A stretch of DNA of 64,000 bases, taken from positions 16,863 to 80,862 of the forward strand of contig QBMK01000017.1 in assembly GCA_003249035.1 (NCBI GenBank), in the 5' to 3' direction. This stretch comes from Pseudanabaena sp. GTDB lineage: Bacteria; Cyanobacteriota; Cyanobacteriia; Pseudanabaenales; Pseudanabaenaceae. Position numbers and translations under genes: made by a program. Below, piece by piece: positions 27,412 to 36,654 of this stretch; the first letter of the stretch is position 1, and each line of letters opens with the position of its first letter. The notes under the pieces were generated by a model. It did not search any database and was not told the origin of the DNA. It was given only the letters and a program-made list of their open reading frames with translations.

Positions 27412-27992
27412 TTACCAAGTCAAAGGTTTAAAATCGCCATCATTAGCGATCGCCACACCATCACCCGAAGGCTTAATCACAAACAAACCTTGACGATAGG
27501 CATAACGATCTATCCCCTCATTAATCTCAATTCCTGCAACAGCACCATAGGCTTGATAATCTTTGAAATGGGGAAAAGCGACCTTAAAACAAGCCAGCTT
27601 TTCAATAAATTCATCAATACTATTCTCGTCACTGTCTATTTGATATTCCATTAAAAGAACTTTGTGTTCTTCACATACGGCAAGAATATCAATTTTTATT
27701 AGTTTCTCATGCGATGGCTGGATAAACTTTGCGCTGTTTGTTGAATATTCATTCCCCTATCAGCAAACAGATCGTACAATGAAGGTACTAATATATCTTC
27801 AAAAAAATTATCTCTTTTGTTTGTAAGATCATCAAAATATTTGCTGTTGATGACACCAACACAAGTCGCCTCCATTTTGCTTAAACGTTTCTCTATTTCG
27901 GCAAAACGGGAATCAAGTTCCTCTTGAGATTTTTGAAATAGTTTATAGATATCGTCAATTGTTATAGAAGTACTCATATACTTAGTCTTCAT
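27412..27992 (-). pseudogene. Frameshifted cyanobacterial restriction-endonuclease-like protein (DUF3782-type)
   Basis: The first 97 codons (27992 to 27699) give a coiled-coil head (FQKSQEELDSRFAEIEKRLSKME) and the block FFEDILVPSLYDLFADRGM, then end at two stops. A second frame reads PSHEKLIKIDILAVCEEHKVLL just upstream of the ATG at 27651. It continues through DEFIEKLACFKVAFPHFKDYQAYGAVAGIEI to the terminal GLFVIKPSGDGVAIANDGDF. Together they make the usual layout of these PD-(D/E)XK-like proteins, so a frameshift lies about 27705-27760. The usual E-V-K catalytic strand reads MEYQIDS, lacking the Lys, so activity may have been lost before the frameshift. Family name from memory. Confidence 0.75.
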
Positions 27993-28064
27993 TCAAGTTT
28001 CTATATCTAAGTTATCACAGGGAAACAAAGGCATTATTACAACGATTAGTCATACTCTGCACAT

Positions 28065-28320
28065 ACAGGCGATCGCCCCTAAATCTCAGTAATATAGCGA
28101 TCGCCTAAAATATCTACACTTTCACCACACAAGCGATCGCCCCTCAATAAACCAACAACACCAAACAGCGATCGCCTCTAATCTCAATCAAAAAGCGATC
28201 GCCTCAATCATCAACACTTTCCCCACACAAGCGATCGCCCCAAATCCCAATCAATATTCTTACCCCCACAAGCGATCACTCCTAACATAACCAACAACAT
28301 CACGAAGAGAGTACCTAAAA
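28065..28320 (+). repeat. HIP1 composite repeat block 4
   Basis: Three to four units: CACCACACAAGCGATCGC at 28123, CCCCACACAAGCGATCGC at 28221, a decayed CCCACAAGCGATCACTCC near 28263, alternating with CTCAATCAAAAAGCGATCGC near 28181 and a variant near 28086. The rest of the gap to 28476 (156 bp) shows nothing I recognise. Confidence 0.8.
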
Positions 28321-28476
28321 TATCTATGCTGAGTCTTGCAACAGAAGTAATGCTCTCTCAAAGTTAGAAAATCGCTGTATCCATCGAATATCTTCTTTTA
28401 GCATTTAATTTTTGTTGCCTTTGCTTTTGAAATTTTGCTATTAAATAAATTTGAAATAGAGTCAAAATCTGACTTT

Positions 28477-29700
28477 TCAGGCAGATTCATTTGAAGATTG
28501 ACGATTATAAAAATCATAAGTTACTGCACGAATACAATAGCTAGTAAACTCACGCAGGTTAATATGTAGGGTAGCCATAGGTGAGCGAACCCCATTACTA
28601 GCAGAGGGATCTAGTTGCGGGATCAAGCCAGGAGAAGTATCATAATGAAAAGACCTTGAAGAAAGTAAACGACCAGTATGAAGATATTTTGATCGATCAT
28701 TGTATATATTCTTCACCATATCTGCGGCATTAGCTCCAAGGTGACGATCTACAAACTCTTTAACACGAGCAGATATACGATATTGGGGTTGACTACAAGT
28801 TTTGCACGTTTCAAGTGATGGAGCGTCGATTAAAGACAGAACTTCAAAACATGAAATGTAGAGAACCATTGCCATTTCAGATAATGTCTCTGTTCTTGAG
28901 GATTCAAAAGCTTGTTGCTCTAAAGAACGTGCAGAGTGGAAATGATGACAAGCATCTAAAATTAGCTGTTTATCTTCGTTAATATTGTTTTGAGCTATAT
29001 CTTTGACAAGCTTTAAACAATGATCGGGCATGGCAATCTTCCCATCAATCATTGGATATCCATCGATCCAATCTGCGTCAAGAGTATATTCTGGTCTTTG
29101 TATAATATGATCGAGATAGGAAGTGGAAGAAAAATTAGGTTTACCTATACCAAAGAAAAGATTTGAGAAAGCAGAAAGCACATCAATAATGGGGCGAATA
29201 CTGAGATTAAAATTGTGGTCTGCGTCATATTGATCAAAAGCACTAACTCTTAAATTTAAACTGGTTCTGTTGTCAATCGTAAGAAGAGAAAAGATATTCA
29301 ACTCATTGAAATCTTGAAATAGATAACGAGACGGCGTAATAATTTCAGAAGCCATAAAGAAATCCGATTCGGTCGCAATTTCAGCAGTTCGCACACAATT
29401 TTTAAGCCTACTAATAATTGGGTCGGACTTATCGATAAATATATCCTCAAAAAGAATATGGTCAACAATTCCGCGCTCCTTATAACTGACACCAATGCAG
29501 ATCGAAGTAGTTACCATGCTTGCATGACCAAAGTAGATCCTACAACTATCGCCATCTTTTATAGGTTGATATAACCAACCGAGATTACCGAATTCTTGCC
29601 GCAGAGAAGCCCACAGTGCGCGAAGCAATCGATTGCTAGATGCTACATCAGTCAGTTTCGTGTTTAGCGCTATTGAGATACATTTGATATTGAATCGCAT
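28477..29700 (-). CDS. Uncharacterised protein with C-terminal HEPN-like motif
   Basis: 407 residues, no membrane segment. I do not recognise the N-terminal two thirds, which look globular and mixed alpha/beta. The C-terminal part is helical: MAMVLYISCFEVLSLIDAPS, then a CKTC pair (Cys299, Cys302), then VKEFVDRHLGANAADMVKNI and YNDRSKYLHTG. The last contains R336-x4-H341, the R-x4-6-H RNase signature of HEPN domains, in the setting seen in Apea-like HEPN proteins. Those often occur in phage-defence or abortive-infection genes. It stands alone between decayed nuclease and toxin genes. The HEPN call is an inference from the motif and helices. Confidence 0.6.
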   Translation of the reverse strand: MRFNIKCISIALNTKLTDVASSNRLLRALWASLRQEFGNLGWLYQPIKDGDSCRIYFGHASMVTTSICIGVSYKERGIVDHILFEDIFIDKSDPIISRLKNCVRTAEIATESDFFMASEIITPSRYLFQDFNELNIFSLLTIDNRTSLNLRVSAFDQYDADHNFNLSIRPIIDVLSAFSNLFFGIGKPNFSSTSYLDHIIQRPEYTLDADWIDGYPMIDGKIAMPDHCLKLVKDIAQNNINEDKQLILDACHHFHSARSLEQQAFESSRTETLSEMAMVLYISCFEVLSLIDAPSLETCKTCSQPQYRISARVKEFVDRHLGANAADMVKNIYNDRSKYLHTGRLLSSRSFHYDTSPGLIPQLDPSASNGVRSPMATLHINLREFTSYCIRAVTYDFYNRQSSNESA

Positions 29701-29776
29701 AAAGAAGATCTAGTTACTATTTGGTGACTTAAAAATAAAATTTGCTCTAATTCAGATCGCTAAATTCGCACTGACC

Positions 29777-30010
29777 CTATGATTGAGGCATAGACTCGAT
29801 TAAGGCTCCTACCACTTTATTAACGGCTTTAGGCGTAGTGAAGACCCCTGCAACATCTTCATCTAAAACCACAATATTTAATCTCTTACCTTCACTAAGG
29901 TTAGCAAAACGATTCGGTTTAGCCTTCTGGTAATCAAAGCTATATTCGTGTAAAAGCTCATCATCAGAATTCAGTTGATTTTCAAAAGCATCTCTGTTCA
30001 TACTCTTCAT
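29777..30010 (-). CDS. Third gene of BrnT module, small acidic protein
   Basis: About 77 residues from the ATG at 30010 (MKSMNRDAFENQL); M14 at 30001 is also possible. The pattern LLHEYSFDYQKAKPNRFANL followed by LNIVVLDEDVAGVFTTPKAVNKVVGALIES parallels the protein at 60886-61131 (LLPEYDF, NVVLLDPDVAQAFPTSDSVNEALRLL), which there directly follows another brnT. It overlaps the upstream ribbon-helix-helix gene by four bases. Such proteins behave as antitoxin-like partners in cyanobacterial genomes, to my recollection, but no function is established here. Confidence 0.65.
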   Translation of the reverse strand: MKSMNRDAFENQLNSDDELLHEYSFDYQKAKPNRFANLSEGKRLNIVVLDEDVAGVFTTPKAVNKVVGALIESMPQS

Positions 30011-30231
30011 GCGCTTTTCTCTAAACGCTCGGCAAGCCAAAACTTGATTATGGACTGGCGATCAATATCTAAACGTGCTGATTCTCGATCAAGTGCTGAA
30101 ACCATCCACTGAGGTAAATTAATATTGACAGACTGAGTTTCTAAAGCAGGACGTTTCAAAGTAGATATATCAAATAAATCCAAGACATCCTCGCCATCAT
30201 CAAACTTTTTATCTAACTCTTCAGCTTTCAT
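30007..30231 (-). CDS. BrnA/CopG-like ribbon-helix-helix antitoxin
   Basis: 74 residues. An acidic N-terminus (AEELDKKFDDGEDVLDLFD) precedes a ribbon-helix-helix: the strand QSVNINLPQWMVSALDRESARLDIDRQSIIKFWLAERL. This is the usual partner of BrnT toxins: it binds the toxin and the promoter. It overlaps brnT by 11 bp upstream and the 77-residue gene by four bases downstream, forming a three-gene unit. Confidence 0.82.
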   Translation of the reverse strand: MKAEELDKKFDDGEDVLDLFDISTLKRPALETQSVNINLPQWMVSALDRESARLDIDRQSIIKFWLAERLEKSA

Positions 30232-30481
30232 ATAGCTTTACCTCATTGTTGCGCGATCGCCTAACAGAAATAATTCTAACCACCGAATCTCGATAAGTCA
30301 CAATAGCTGACCAATGCTTAGCATCAATCTTACCAATGATCATAAAACGATCTTCGTCTGTTGACTTGGCGGTAATCTCAACTCTGTAAGAGTCTTTCCA
30401 TAACATTTTAGCTTTTTCAAAGTCAATGCCATGCTTAGATTGGTTAATCTGACTTTTTACGGGATCGTAATCAAACTGCAC
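30221..30481 (-). CDS. brnT: BrnT family ribonuclease toxin
   Basis: About 86 residues from a GTG at 30481; a TTG at 30508 is open but would start inside a palindrome. VQFDYDPVKSQINQSKHGIDFEKAKMLW is the BrnT start, DEDRFMIIGKIDAKHWSAIVTYRD the central strands, and VVRIISVRRSRNNEVKLYES carries the basic catalytic residues. BrnT is a RelE-like ribonuclease fold that stops growth when free. It is the first gene of the module and lies downstream of gltB, beyond a 20-bp palindrome. Confidence 0.88.
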   Translation of the reverse strand: MQFDYDPVKSQINQSKHGIDFEKAKMLWKDSYRVEITAKSTDEDRFMIIGKIDAKHWSAIVTYRDSVVRIISVRRSRNNEVKLYES

Positions 30482-30505
30482 TTTTTTAGGTAAATTAGGT
30501 AAAAA

Positions 30506-30525
30506 CAAGGGGCTTAAGCCCCTTG
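30506..30525. terminator. 20-bp perfect palindrome between gltB and brnT
   Basis: CAAGGGGCTTAAGCCCCTTG reads the same on both strands. It lies 11 bases beyond the gltB stop and just before the brnT start. It may terminate gltB transcription or act as the operator of the toxin module. Confidence 0.5.
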
Positions 30526-30536
30526 CCTCTTGTTAA

Positions 30537-33500
30537 CTAGCTGCCACCGATACGAGCGACATCGCGGGAGTTGGCTTCAAAGGCGGCGTTGAGTGCATCA
30601 TCACCACTCAGACCATCTTCCAAGGCTTCCTTAATCGCTTGCAATACTCGCTTGTAATCCTTGGGCATTACCTTCACGAACTTAGGAGCGATCGCATTCC
30701 AATCAGCCAGAACTCGTTCACCGATCGCACTCTCCGTATAGTCAACGTGCTGTTGAATCAACTGCTTCAGATCCTTGATTTCTTCAGGATCTTCCAGCTT
30801 CTCTAAGCCGACCATTGAGGTATTGCAACGGGTTGCGAAGTCACCAGACTCATCAAGAATGTAGCCAACACCGCCACTCATCCCTGCGGCGAAGTTCCGT
30901 CCAGTTAGTCCCAAGACCACGACCTTACCGCCAGTCATGTATTCGCAACCATGATCGCCGATGCCTTCGACTACGGCATTTACGCCGGAGTTACGTACTC
31001 CAAAGCGTTCGCCAGCGATACCGCGAATGTAGACTTCACCTTTGGTTGCGCCATAGAGAGCAACGTTACCCGCGATGACATTCTCTTCGGCGACAAAAGT
31101 GGAAGCTTTGTCTGGATAGAGAATGATTTTGCCGCCGCTTAGCCCTTTGCCGAGGTAGTCATTGGTATCGCCTTCGAGTTCGAGGGTGACACCTGCGGGA
31201 ACGAATGCACCAAAGCTTTGACCAGCCGTACCTTGGAAATGTAGATGCACTGTGTCATCAGGCAGTCCTTCCCAATGGCGTTTGGTGATTTCGTTGCCGA
31301 GGATAGTGCCGACAGCACGATTGATGTTGCGGATGGGAACTGTGGCTTCCACAGGTTCGCCGTCCACGATCGCTGCTTGACACAAATCCAACAACACGGT
31401 CATGTCAAGGGACTTGTCTAAGCCGTGATCCTGTGGGATTTGGCAATAGCGACCGACGTCTTCACCAACTTCGGGCTGGTAGAGAATTTTCGAGAAGTCT
31501 AAACCCTTGAGTTTCCAATGCTCGACGGCTTGCTTGGCTTCTAGGACTTCAGTACGACCGACCATTTCATCAAGGGTGCGGAAACCGAGTTTCGCCATCA
31601 GTTCACGAACTTCCATCGCAATGAAGGTCATGAAGTTGACGGTGTGAGCTGGGTCGCCTGTGAACTTCTCGCGCAATTGCGGATCTTGGGTTGCAACTCC
31701 GACGGGGCAGGTGTTGAGATGGCAGACGCGCATCATGATACAGCCGAGAGTGACGAGAGGCGCGGTGGCAAAACCGAACTCTTCGGCTCCAAGGAGTGCG
31801 GCGATGACGACATCACGACCTGTTTTCATTTGTCCATCGGTTTCCACAACGATGCGGCTGCGGAGGTTGTTGAGAACGAGGGTTTGGTGGGTTTCGGCAA
31901 GTCCCAGTTCCCAAGGTAAGCCAGCGTGCTTGATCGAGGTTTGGGGTGATGCGCCAGTACCGCCATCATAGCCAGATATGAGAACGACATCAGCGTGAGC
32001 CTTAGAAACCCCTGCGGCGATTGTGCCTACTCCCACTTCCGATACTAACTTGACGCTGATACGGGCGGCGCGGTTGGCATTTTTGAGGTCATGGATCAAC
32101 TCAGCGAGGTCTTCGATGGAGTAGATGTCATGGTGAGGTGGTGGTGAAATCAAACCCACCCCAGGGGTGGAGTGGCGAACTTTGGCAATCCAAGGATAGA
32201 CTTTCTTGCCAGGGAGTTGACCGCCTTCCCCTGGTTTTGCGCCTTGTGCCATTTTGATTTGCAGTTCTTTCGCTTGTGACAGATAGAGGCTCGTCACACC
32301 GAAACGTCCTGAAGCGACCTGTTTGATAGCGCTGTTTTTGGAATCGCCTTGCTCGTTTGTCCATGTGTAGCGTTCAGGATCTTCGCCGCCTTCGCCTGTG
32401 TTAGACTTACCGCCGATGCGATTCATGGCGATCGCCAAAGCCTCATGTGCTTCTTGAGAGATCGAACCGTAACTCATCGCGCCTGTTTTGAATCGGCTCA
32501 AGATTGATTCAATCGGTTCCACTTCTTCAATGGGAATTGACTCGCGAGATTTGAAATCGAGCAAACCGCGTAGGGTGTAATGCTGCTGATTCTGTTCATT
32601 TACTAGAGCAGAATATTTCTTGAACAGTTCATAATTGCCATCACGGACAGCTTTTTGCAAGGCGTGAATGGTTTCAGGGCTGAACAAGTGCGCTTCTCCA
32701 TCTTTGCGCCATTGATAATCACCACCAACATCGAGAGTATTGCCACTGGATGGGCGATCGGGGAAGGCGTGGGTGTGACGAGCGATCGCTTCTTTAGCAA
32801 TCACTTCCAAATCTGCACCTTCGATGCGGGATGCTGTCCAAGTGAAGTATTTCTTGATCACATCTTGATTGAGTCCAACCGCTTCAAAAATCTGAGCGCC
32901 GCGATAACTCTGGATTGTGGAAATACCAATTTTGGAAGCAACCTTAGTTACGCCCTTAGTTGCCGACTTGATGAAGTTCTTAACCGCAGTTTTAAACTCG
33001 ACATTGACTAAGAGACGTTGATCGATCATGTCTTTGATGGTTTCAAAGGCAAGATAGGGATTAATTGCGCCGCAACCATAGCCAATCAGCAATGCAAAAT
33101 GATGTACTTCTCTAGGTTCGCCAGATTCAAGCACTAGACCGACTCTAGTACGGGTTCCTGTGCGAATGAGATGGTGATGTAATCCTGACACAGCAAGCAA
33201 TGCAGGGATAGGCGCATTAGCAGGATTAACACCGCGATCGCTCAGAATCAAAATATTCACACCATCAGCGATCGCTTGATCCGCCTTAGCACAAATCTCG
33301 GCGATCGCTGATTCTAATCCAGATACACCAGATTTAGGATCGAACAAAGTGGAAAGTGTAATGGATTTAAAACCACCTTCATTAATGTGCTTCAACTTCG
33401 CAAATTCTGCATCACTAAGAATTGGAGTCTTCAACTCGATCAAGTGACAACTTTCTGGTTCAGGCTTGAGCAAATTCCGCTCAGCACCAATGGTAGTTTC

Positions 33501-35129
33501 CGCAGAAGTAATAATCTCTTCGCGGATCGAGTCAATAGGAGGATTGGTTACTTGAGCAAATAACTGCTGGAAATAATCGTAAAGCAGTTTAGAACGATTG
33601 GAAAGAATTGCAAGTGGGGTATCTGCTCCCATTGCGCCCACAGCTTCCACACCATCTCTTGCCATTGGCGTTAATAGCAAGCGCAAATCCTCAAAGGAAT
33701 AGCCAAATGCCATTTGTCTTTGAGTTAAAGGAATTGCTTCGGCTTCACTCATCGCACCATCCTTGAGGCTGGCAATCTCCACCATATGCTCGTTAATCCA
33801 CTGACGGTATGGATGTTCGGAAGCAATTTGATGCTTGATTTCTTCGTCAGCAACAATCCGACCTTCTTCCATATTCACGAGGAACATCCGCCCTGGTTGC
33901 AAGCGACCCTTGGATTCAATCATTTCAGGAGCAATATTTAATACGCCTGCTTCCGAAGCGAAGATAACCAAATCATCCTTAGTGACGTAATAGCGCGAAG
34001 GACGCAAACCATTGCGGTCCAACACAGCGCCGATCATTGTGCCATCGGTGAAGGCGATCGAAGCAGGCCCATCCCAAGGTTCCATCAAACAGGAGTGATA
34101 TTCATAAAAAGCTTTCTTCTCATCACTCATCGACTCATGGGCTGTCCAAGGCTCAGGAATCATCATCATCACTGCGTGAGGTAGCGATCGCCCTGCCAGT
34201 ACCAACAATTCCAAAGCATTATCAAAAATCGTGGAATCGCTACCATCGATATTGATCACTGGCTTGATTTTAGAAATATCATCACCAAACAAATCCGACT
34301 CAAACATCGACTGCCGCGCAATCATCCAGTTAGTATTGCCGCGCAAAGTATTAATTTCACCATTGTGGGCAATGTAGCGATAAGGGTGCGATCGCTCCCA
34401 GCTAGGGAAAGTATTCGTACTAAAGCGCGAGTGAACTAGGGCAAGGGCGCTTTCCATGTCGGGATCACGCAAGTCAGCGGCGTAATACATGCCCACCTGA
34501 GCCGTCATCAACATCCCCTTGTAGACGATGGTGCGACAAGAGAGGCTAGAGGGATACCAATAAGCGTCAATATTTGAGGCGCGAATTGCGGTGTGGGCGA
34601 TCTTGCGAATTACAAATAACTTGCGATCGAATGCTAGGTCATCGGCAAGGTCAGGCGATCGCGAAATAAACACCTGCTGCATGAATGGCTCGCTCGATTG
34701 CGCCGTAGCTCCTAAAGAGGAATTATCAGTAGGGACATCGCGCCAACCTAAAACTTTTAAACCTTCAGACTCAACCAACTTTTCAAAAGCCTGTCTGCCA
34801 TTCATACGAGTTCCAGCGTCTGGCGAAGCGTAAACCATGCCCACGCCATATTGACCGATCTCTGGCAAGGTAATATTTGCTGCTGCTGCCACTTTCACCA
34901 AAAACTTGTGGGGGATCTGCATCAAAATCCCTGCACCATCTCCCGTATTTGTCTCGCAACCGCACGCGCCGCGATGTTCCAAGTTCTCTAAGATCGTTAG
35001 CCCTTGCTCAACGATCTCATGGGATTTCTTTCCTGATTTATGTACGATAAAGCCGACTCCACAAGCGTCGTGTTCAAATTGTGGATCGTACAAACCTTGT
35101 TTTACGGGTAGTGCGTTGCTATTCATCAT
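30537..35129 (-). CDS. gltB: Glutamate synthase large subunit, probably ferredoxin-dependent
   Basis: 1530 residues, full length. The N-terminal class II glutaminase starts near [12 protein letters not shown], whose Cys becomes the N-terminal nucleophile after processing. The FMN/synthase domain includes [39 protein letters not shown], and [15 protein letters not shown] supplies the three Cys of the 3Fe-4S cluster. The C-terminal beta-helix domain is complete. It makes two glutamates from glutamine and 2-oxoglutarate in the GS-GOGAT cycle. No gltD small subunit is adjacent, which favours the ferredoxin-dependent form (glsF). A candidate NtcA promoter lies upstream. Confidence 0.95.
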   Translation of the reverse strand: MMNSNALPVKQGLYDPQFEHDACGVGFIVHKSGKKSHEIVEQGLTILENLEHRGACGCETNTGDGAGILMQIPHKFLVKVAAAANITLPEIGQYGVGMVYASPDAGTRMNGRQAFEKLVESEGLKVLGWRDVPTDNSSLGATAQSSEPFMQQVFISRSPDLADDLAFDRKLFVIRKIAHTAIRASNIDAYWYPSSLSCRTIVYKGMLMTAQVGMYYAADLRDPDMESALALVHSRFSTNTFPSWERSHPYRYIAHNGEINTLRGNTNWMIARQSMFESDLFGDDISKIKPVINIDGSDSTIFDNALELLVLAGRSLPHAVMMMIPEPWTAHESMSDEKKAFYEYHSCLMEPWDGPASIAFTDGTMIGAVLDRNGLRPSRYYVTKDDLVIFASEAGVLNIAPEMIESKGRLQPGRMFLVNMEEGRIVADEEIKHQIASEHPYRQWINEHMVEIASLKDGAMSEAEAIPLTQRQMAFGYSFEDLRLLLTPMARDGVEAVGAMGADTPLAILSNRSKLLYDYFQQLFAQVTNPPIDSIREEIITSAETTIGAERNLLKPEPESCHLIELKTPILSDAEFAKLKHINEGGFKSITLSTLFDPKSGVSGLESAIAEICAKADQAIADGVNILILSDRGVNPANAPIPALLAVSGLHHHLIRTGTRTRVGLVLESGEPREVHHFALLIGYGCGAINPYLAFETIKDMIDQRLLVNVEFKTAVKNFIKSATKGVTKVASKIGISTIQSYRGAQIFEAVGLNQDVIKKYFTWTASRIEGADLEVIAKEAIARHTHAFPDRPSSGNTLDVGGDYQWRKDGEAHLFSPETIHALQKAVRDGNYELFKKYSALVNEQNQQHYTLRGLLDFKSRESIPIEEVEPIESILSRFKTGAMSYGSISQEAHEALAIAMNRIGGKSNTGEGGEDPERYTWTNEQGDSKNSAIKQVASGRFGVTSLYLSQAKELQIKMAQGAKPGEGGQLPGKKVYPWIAKVRHSTPGVGLISPPPHHDIYSIEDLAELIHDLKNANRAARISVKLVSEVGVGTIAAGVSKAHADVVLISGYDGGTGASPQTSIKHAGLPWELGLAETHQTLVLNNLRSRIVVETDGQMKTGRDVVIAALLGAEEFGFATAPLVTLGCIMMRVCHLNTCPVGVATQDPQLREKFTGDPAHTVNFMTFIAMEVRELMAKLGFRTLDEMVGRTEVLEAKQAVEHWKLKGLDFSKILYQPEVGEDVGRYCQIPQDHGLDKSLDMTVLLDLCQAAIVDGEPVEATVPIRNINRAVGTILGNEITKRHWEGLPDDTVHLHFQGTAGQSFGAFVPAGVTLELEGDTNDYLGKGLSGGKIILYPDKASTFVAEENVIAGNVALYGATKGEVYIRGIAGERFGVRNSGVNAVVEGIGDHGCEYMTGGKVVVLGLTGRNFAAGMSGGVGYILDESGDFATRCNTSMVGLEKLEDPEEIKDLKQLIQQHVDYTESAIGERVLADWNAIAPKFVKVMPKDYKRVLQAIKEALEDGLSGDDALNAAFEANSRDVARIGGS

Positions 35130-35157
35130 GGACTGAAAGGGATGGTGTTAAAGAACT

Positions 35158-35199
35158 ATTATGCGAGATCTACCGTAATCAGGTAGTTACGATCGCTAC
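35158..35199 (-). promoter_or_regulatory. Candidate NtcA-activated promoter of the glutamate synthase gene
   Basis: On the coding strand GTAGCGATCGTAAC (35199 to 35186) fits GTA-N8-(T/A)AC with one change. It is followed after 22 bases by CATAAT (35163 to 35158), a good -10 box. The canonical NtcA promoter is GTA-N8-TAC, 20-24 bases, then a -10 box (established knowledge). The -10 box starts 34 bp before the start codon. The GATCG core partly reflects HIP1, so a chance match is possible. Confidence 0.45.
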
Positions 35200-35405
35200 T
35201 TTGGATTGTACTCACAAATCTCTGCCTTAGGTAGGATGTGTTAAAAAATGATCAACTACGAATGATCTCAACCTATTTTTTGCAGCTTATGTAACTAAAG
35301 CTACATATATATTGAAGATTGCTAAGATCGCCAAGAATCTTTAAAATCCAAAAAATTATTTAAACTACTCTCAGTTCTCAATTTATCTTCATTAAAGTTT
35401 GGTAT

Positions 35406-35499
35406 ACTCCCTTCCCACTATAAAACTAGACATTAAAACCCAAGGATTAGAGGTGCGGCGCTTCGCGCCGCACCTCTAATTCCTGGCTGGGAAGGGAGT
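35406..35499. repeat. 94-bp nested inverted repeat between gltB and ilvE
   Basis: Outer 12-bp arms ACTCCCTTCCCA (35406-35417) and its complement (35488-35499) enclose an inner hairpin at 35446-35480 with 16-bp perfect arms and loop TTC closed GC-TTC-GC. No target duplication is visible. It lies in a 437-bp gap with no gene; the rest of the gap holds the gltB promoter and the ilvE hairpin. Confidence 0.6.
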
Positions 35500-35545
35500 A
35501 ACACATAAAAGATTAAGGGATCTTCTTTCAATCTTTTATGTGTTA
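35499..35545 (-). terminator. Hairpin downstream of ilvE
   Basis: TAACACATAAAAGATT and its complement form 16-bp arms around a 15-base centre, 22 bases beyond the ilvE stop on the reverse strand. No T-tract follows. It probably defines the ilvE 3' end. Confidence 0.5.
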
Positions 35546-35566
35546 TGCATTTCAGCTAGGAAATCC

Positions 35567-36487
35567 TCAGACTTTAGTTAGCCAGTGATGATAGTCGGGC
35601 AAAAGACCTTGAACAGCCTTGCTGTATAGATCGCGAAGCTTCTTTGTAATCTCGCCGATGGTTCCATCTCCGACAGGACGATGATCGAAGCTTGTGATTG
35701 GTGCGAGTTCGGTAGCAGTACCAACAAAAAACGCTTCGTCAGCAATGTATAACTCAGTGCGATCGATTGTGCGCGATACAGTCTCCAGTCCTAGTTCTTT
35801 TGCCGCTAACTCCATTACAGAACTGCGAGTAATTCCTTCAAGAATGTTGTCAGTGATAGAACTAGTGATTAGTTTTCCATCTCTTACCAAAAAGAGATTC
35901 ATCGCACTTCCTTCTGCGACATGACCTTCATTGGTTAAAACAACAACATCATCAAAGCCAGAAGCATAACCATCAGTTTTAGCAAGAGCAGTGTTTACAT
36001 ATGCACCATTCACTTTTGCCCTAGCAGGAATAGCATTGTCATCTAAACGTCGCCATGAAGACACACCGACTTTGATGCCATTGCTAGTGTCAAGATAGCC
36101 ATCCATCGGCACGCTGAACAAACAAAAATCATCATGGGTATGAGGAACTTTAAGAATTGGACCAATCCGAAGATCTGCTTTATAAATAATCGGACGAATA
36201 TATGTAGCTGAGTTACATTGATTGCGCTGGATTAACTCAGTGGTTAAATGAATCATCGTATCAACATCAAAAGGGTGTTGTAAGCCAATAATTCGACAAC
36301 TTTGGATTAGGCGTTGGTAATGCTCTTCTAGTCTAAAAGCCGCCATCCTGTTTTCTTCTGGTAGCCAATACGCCTTGATGCCTTCAAAAACAGCCGTTCC
36401 ATATAGAAATGCGTGGGTGCGGATATTAATAGTAGCATCTTCGAGTGGGACGAATGTTCCGCGTATATAGGCGTACTGTAAGGTCAT
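35567..36487 (-). CDS. ilvE: Branched-chain amino acid aminotransferase (IlvE)
   Basis: 306 residues, fold-type IV PLP enzyme. HAFLYGTAVFEGIKAY near the N-terminus is the substrate-side motif, Lys158 in RAKVNGAYVNTALAK is the PLP Schiff base, and VLTNEGHVAEGSAMNLF and GITRSSVMELA bind the cofactor phosphate. It carries out the last step of leucine, isoleucine and valine synthesis, using glutamate as amino donor. That links it to the glutamate synthase gene 440 bp downstream, though a shared transcript is unlikely given the hairpins between. Divergent from moaA. Confidence 0.95.
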   Translation of the reverse strand: MTLQYAYIRGTFVPLEDATINIRTHAFLYGTAVFEGIKAYWLPEENRMAAFRLEEHYQRLIQSCRIIGLQHPFDVDTMIHLTTELIQRNQCNSATYIRPIIYKADLRIGPILKVPHTHDDFCLFSVPMDGYLDTSNGIKVGVSSWRRLDDNAIPARAKVNGAYVNTALAKTDGYASGFDDVVVLTNEGHVAEGSAMNLFLVRDGKLITSSITDNILEGITRSSVMELAAKELGLETVSRTIDRTELYIADEAFFVGTATELAPITSFDHRPVGDGTIGEITKKLRDLYSKAVQGLLPDYHHWLTKV

Positions 36488-36654
36488 GGTTTAACACATC
36501 TTGATCAATTATTTTTCTATCATATAACTAGGATTAATTAAAACTCAGAAAATTAGCGGCAGCAATTCGCGCCGCGACTGAAAAAACAGAGATTAATTAT
36601 GGCGCTTTACACCACAATTAATTGCCGCAATGCACACCACAAGGACATAAATCT

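Noticed and set aside
25680..28320. CRISPR array, because of regularly spaced GCGATCGC units
   Set aside because: The spacers between the octamers are themselves repeated, spacing varies, the units are broken up by genes, and no cas genes are present.
31644..31971. Forward frames of 90-100 codons within gltB
   Set aside because: Shadows of the reverse-strand glutamate synthase gene, which is full length and conserved.
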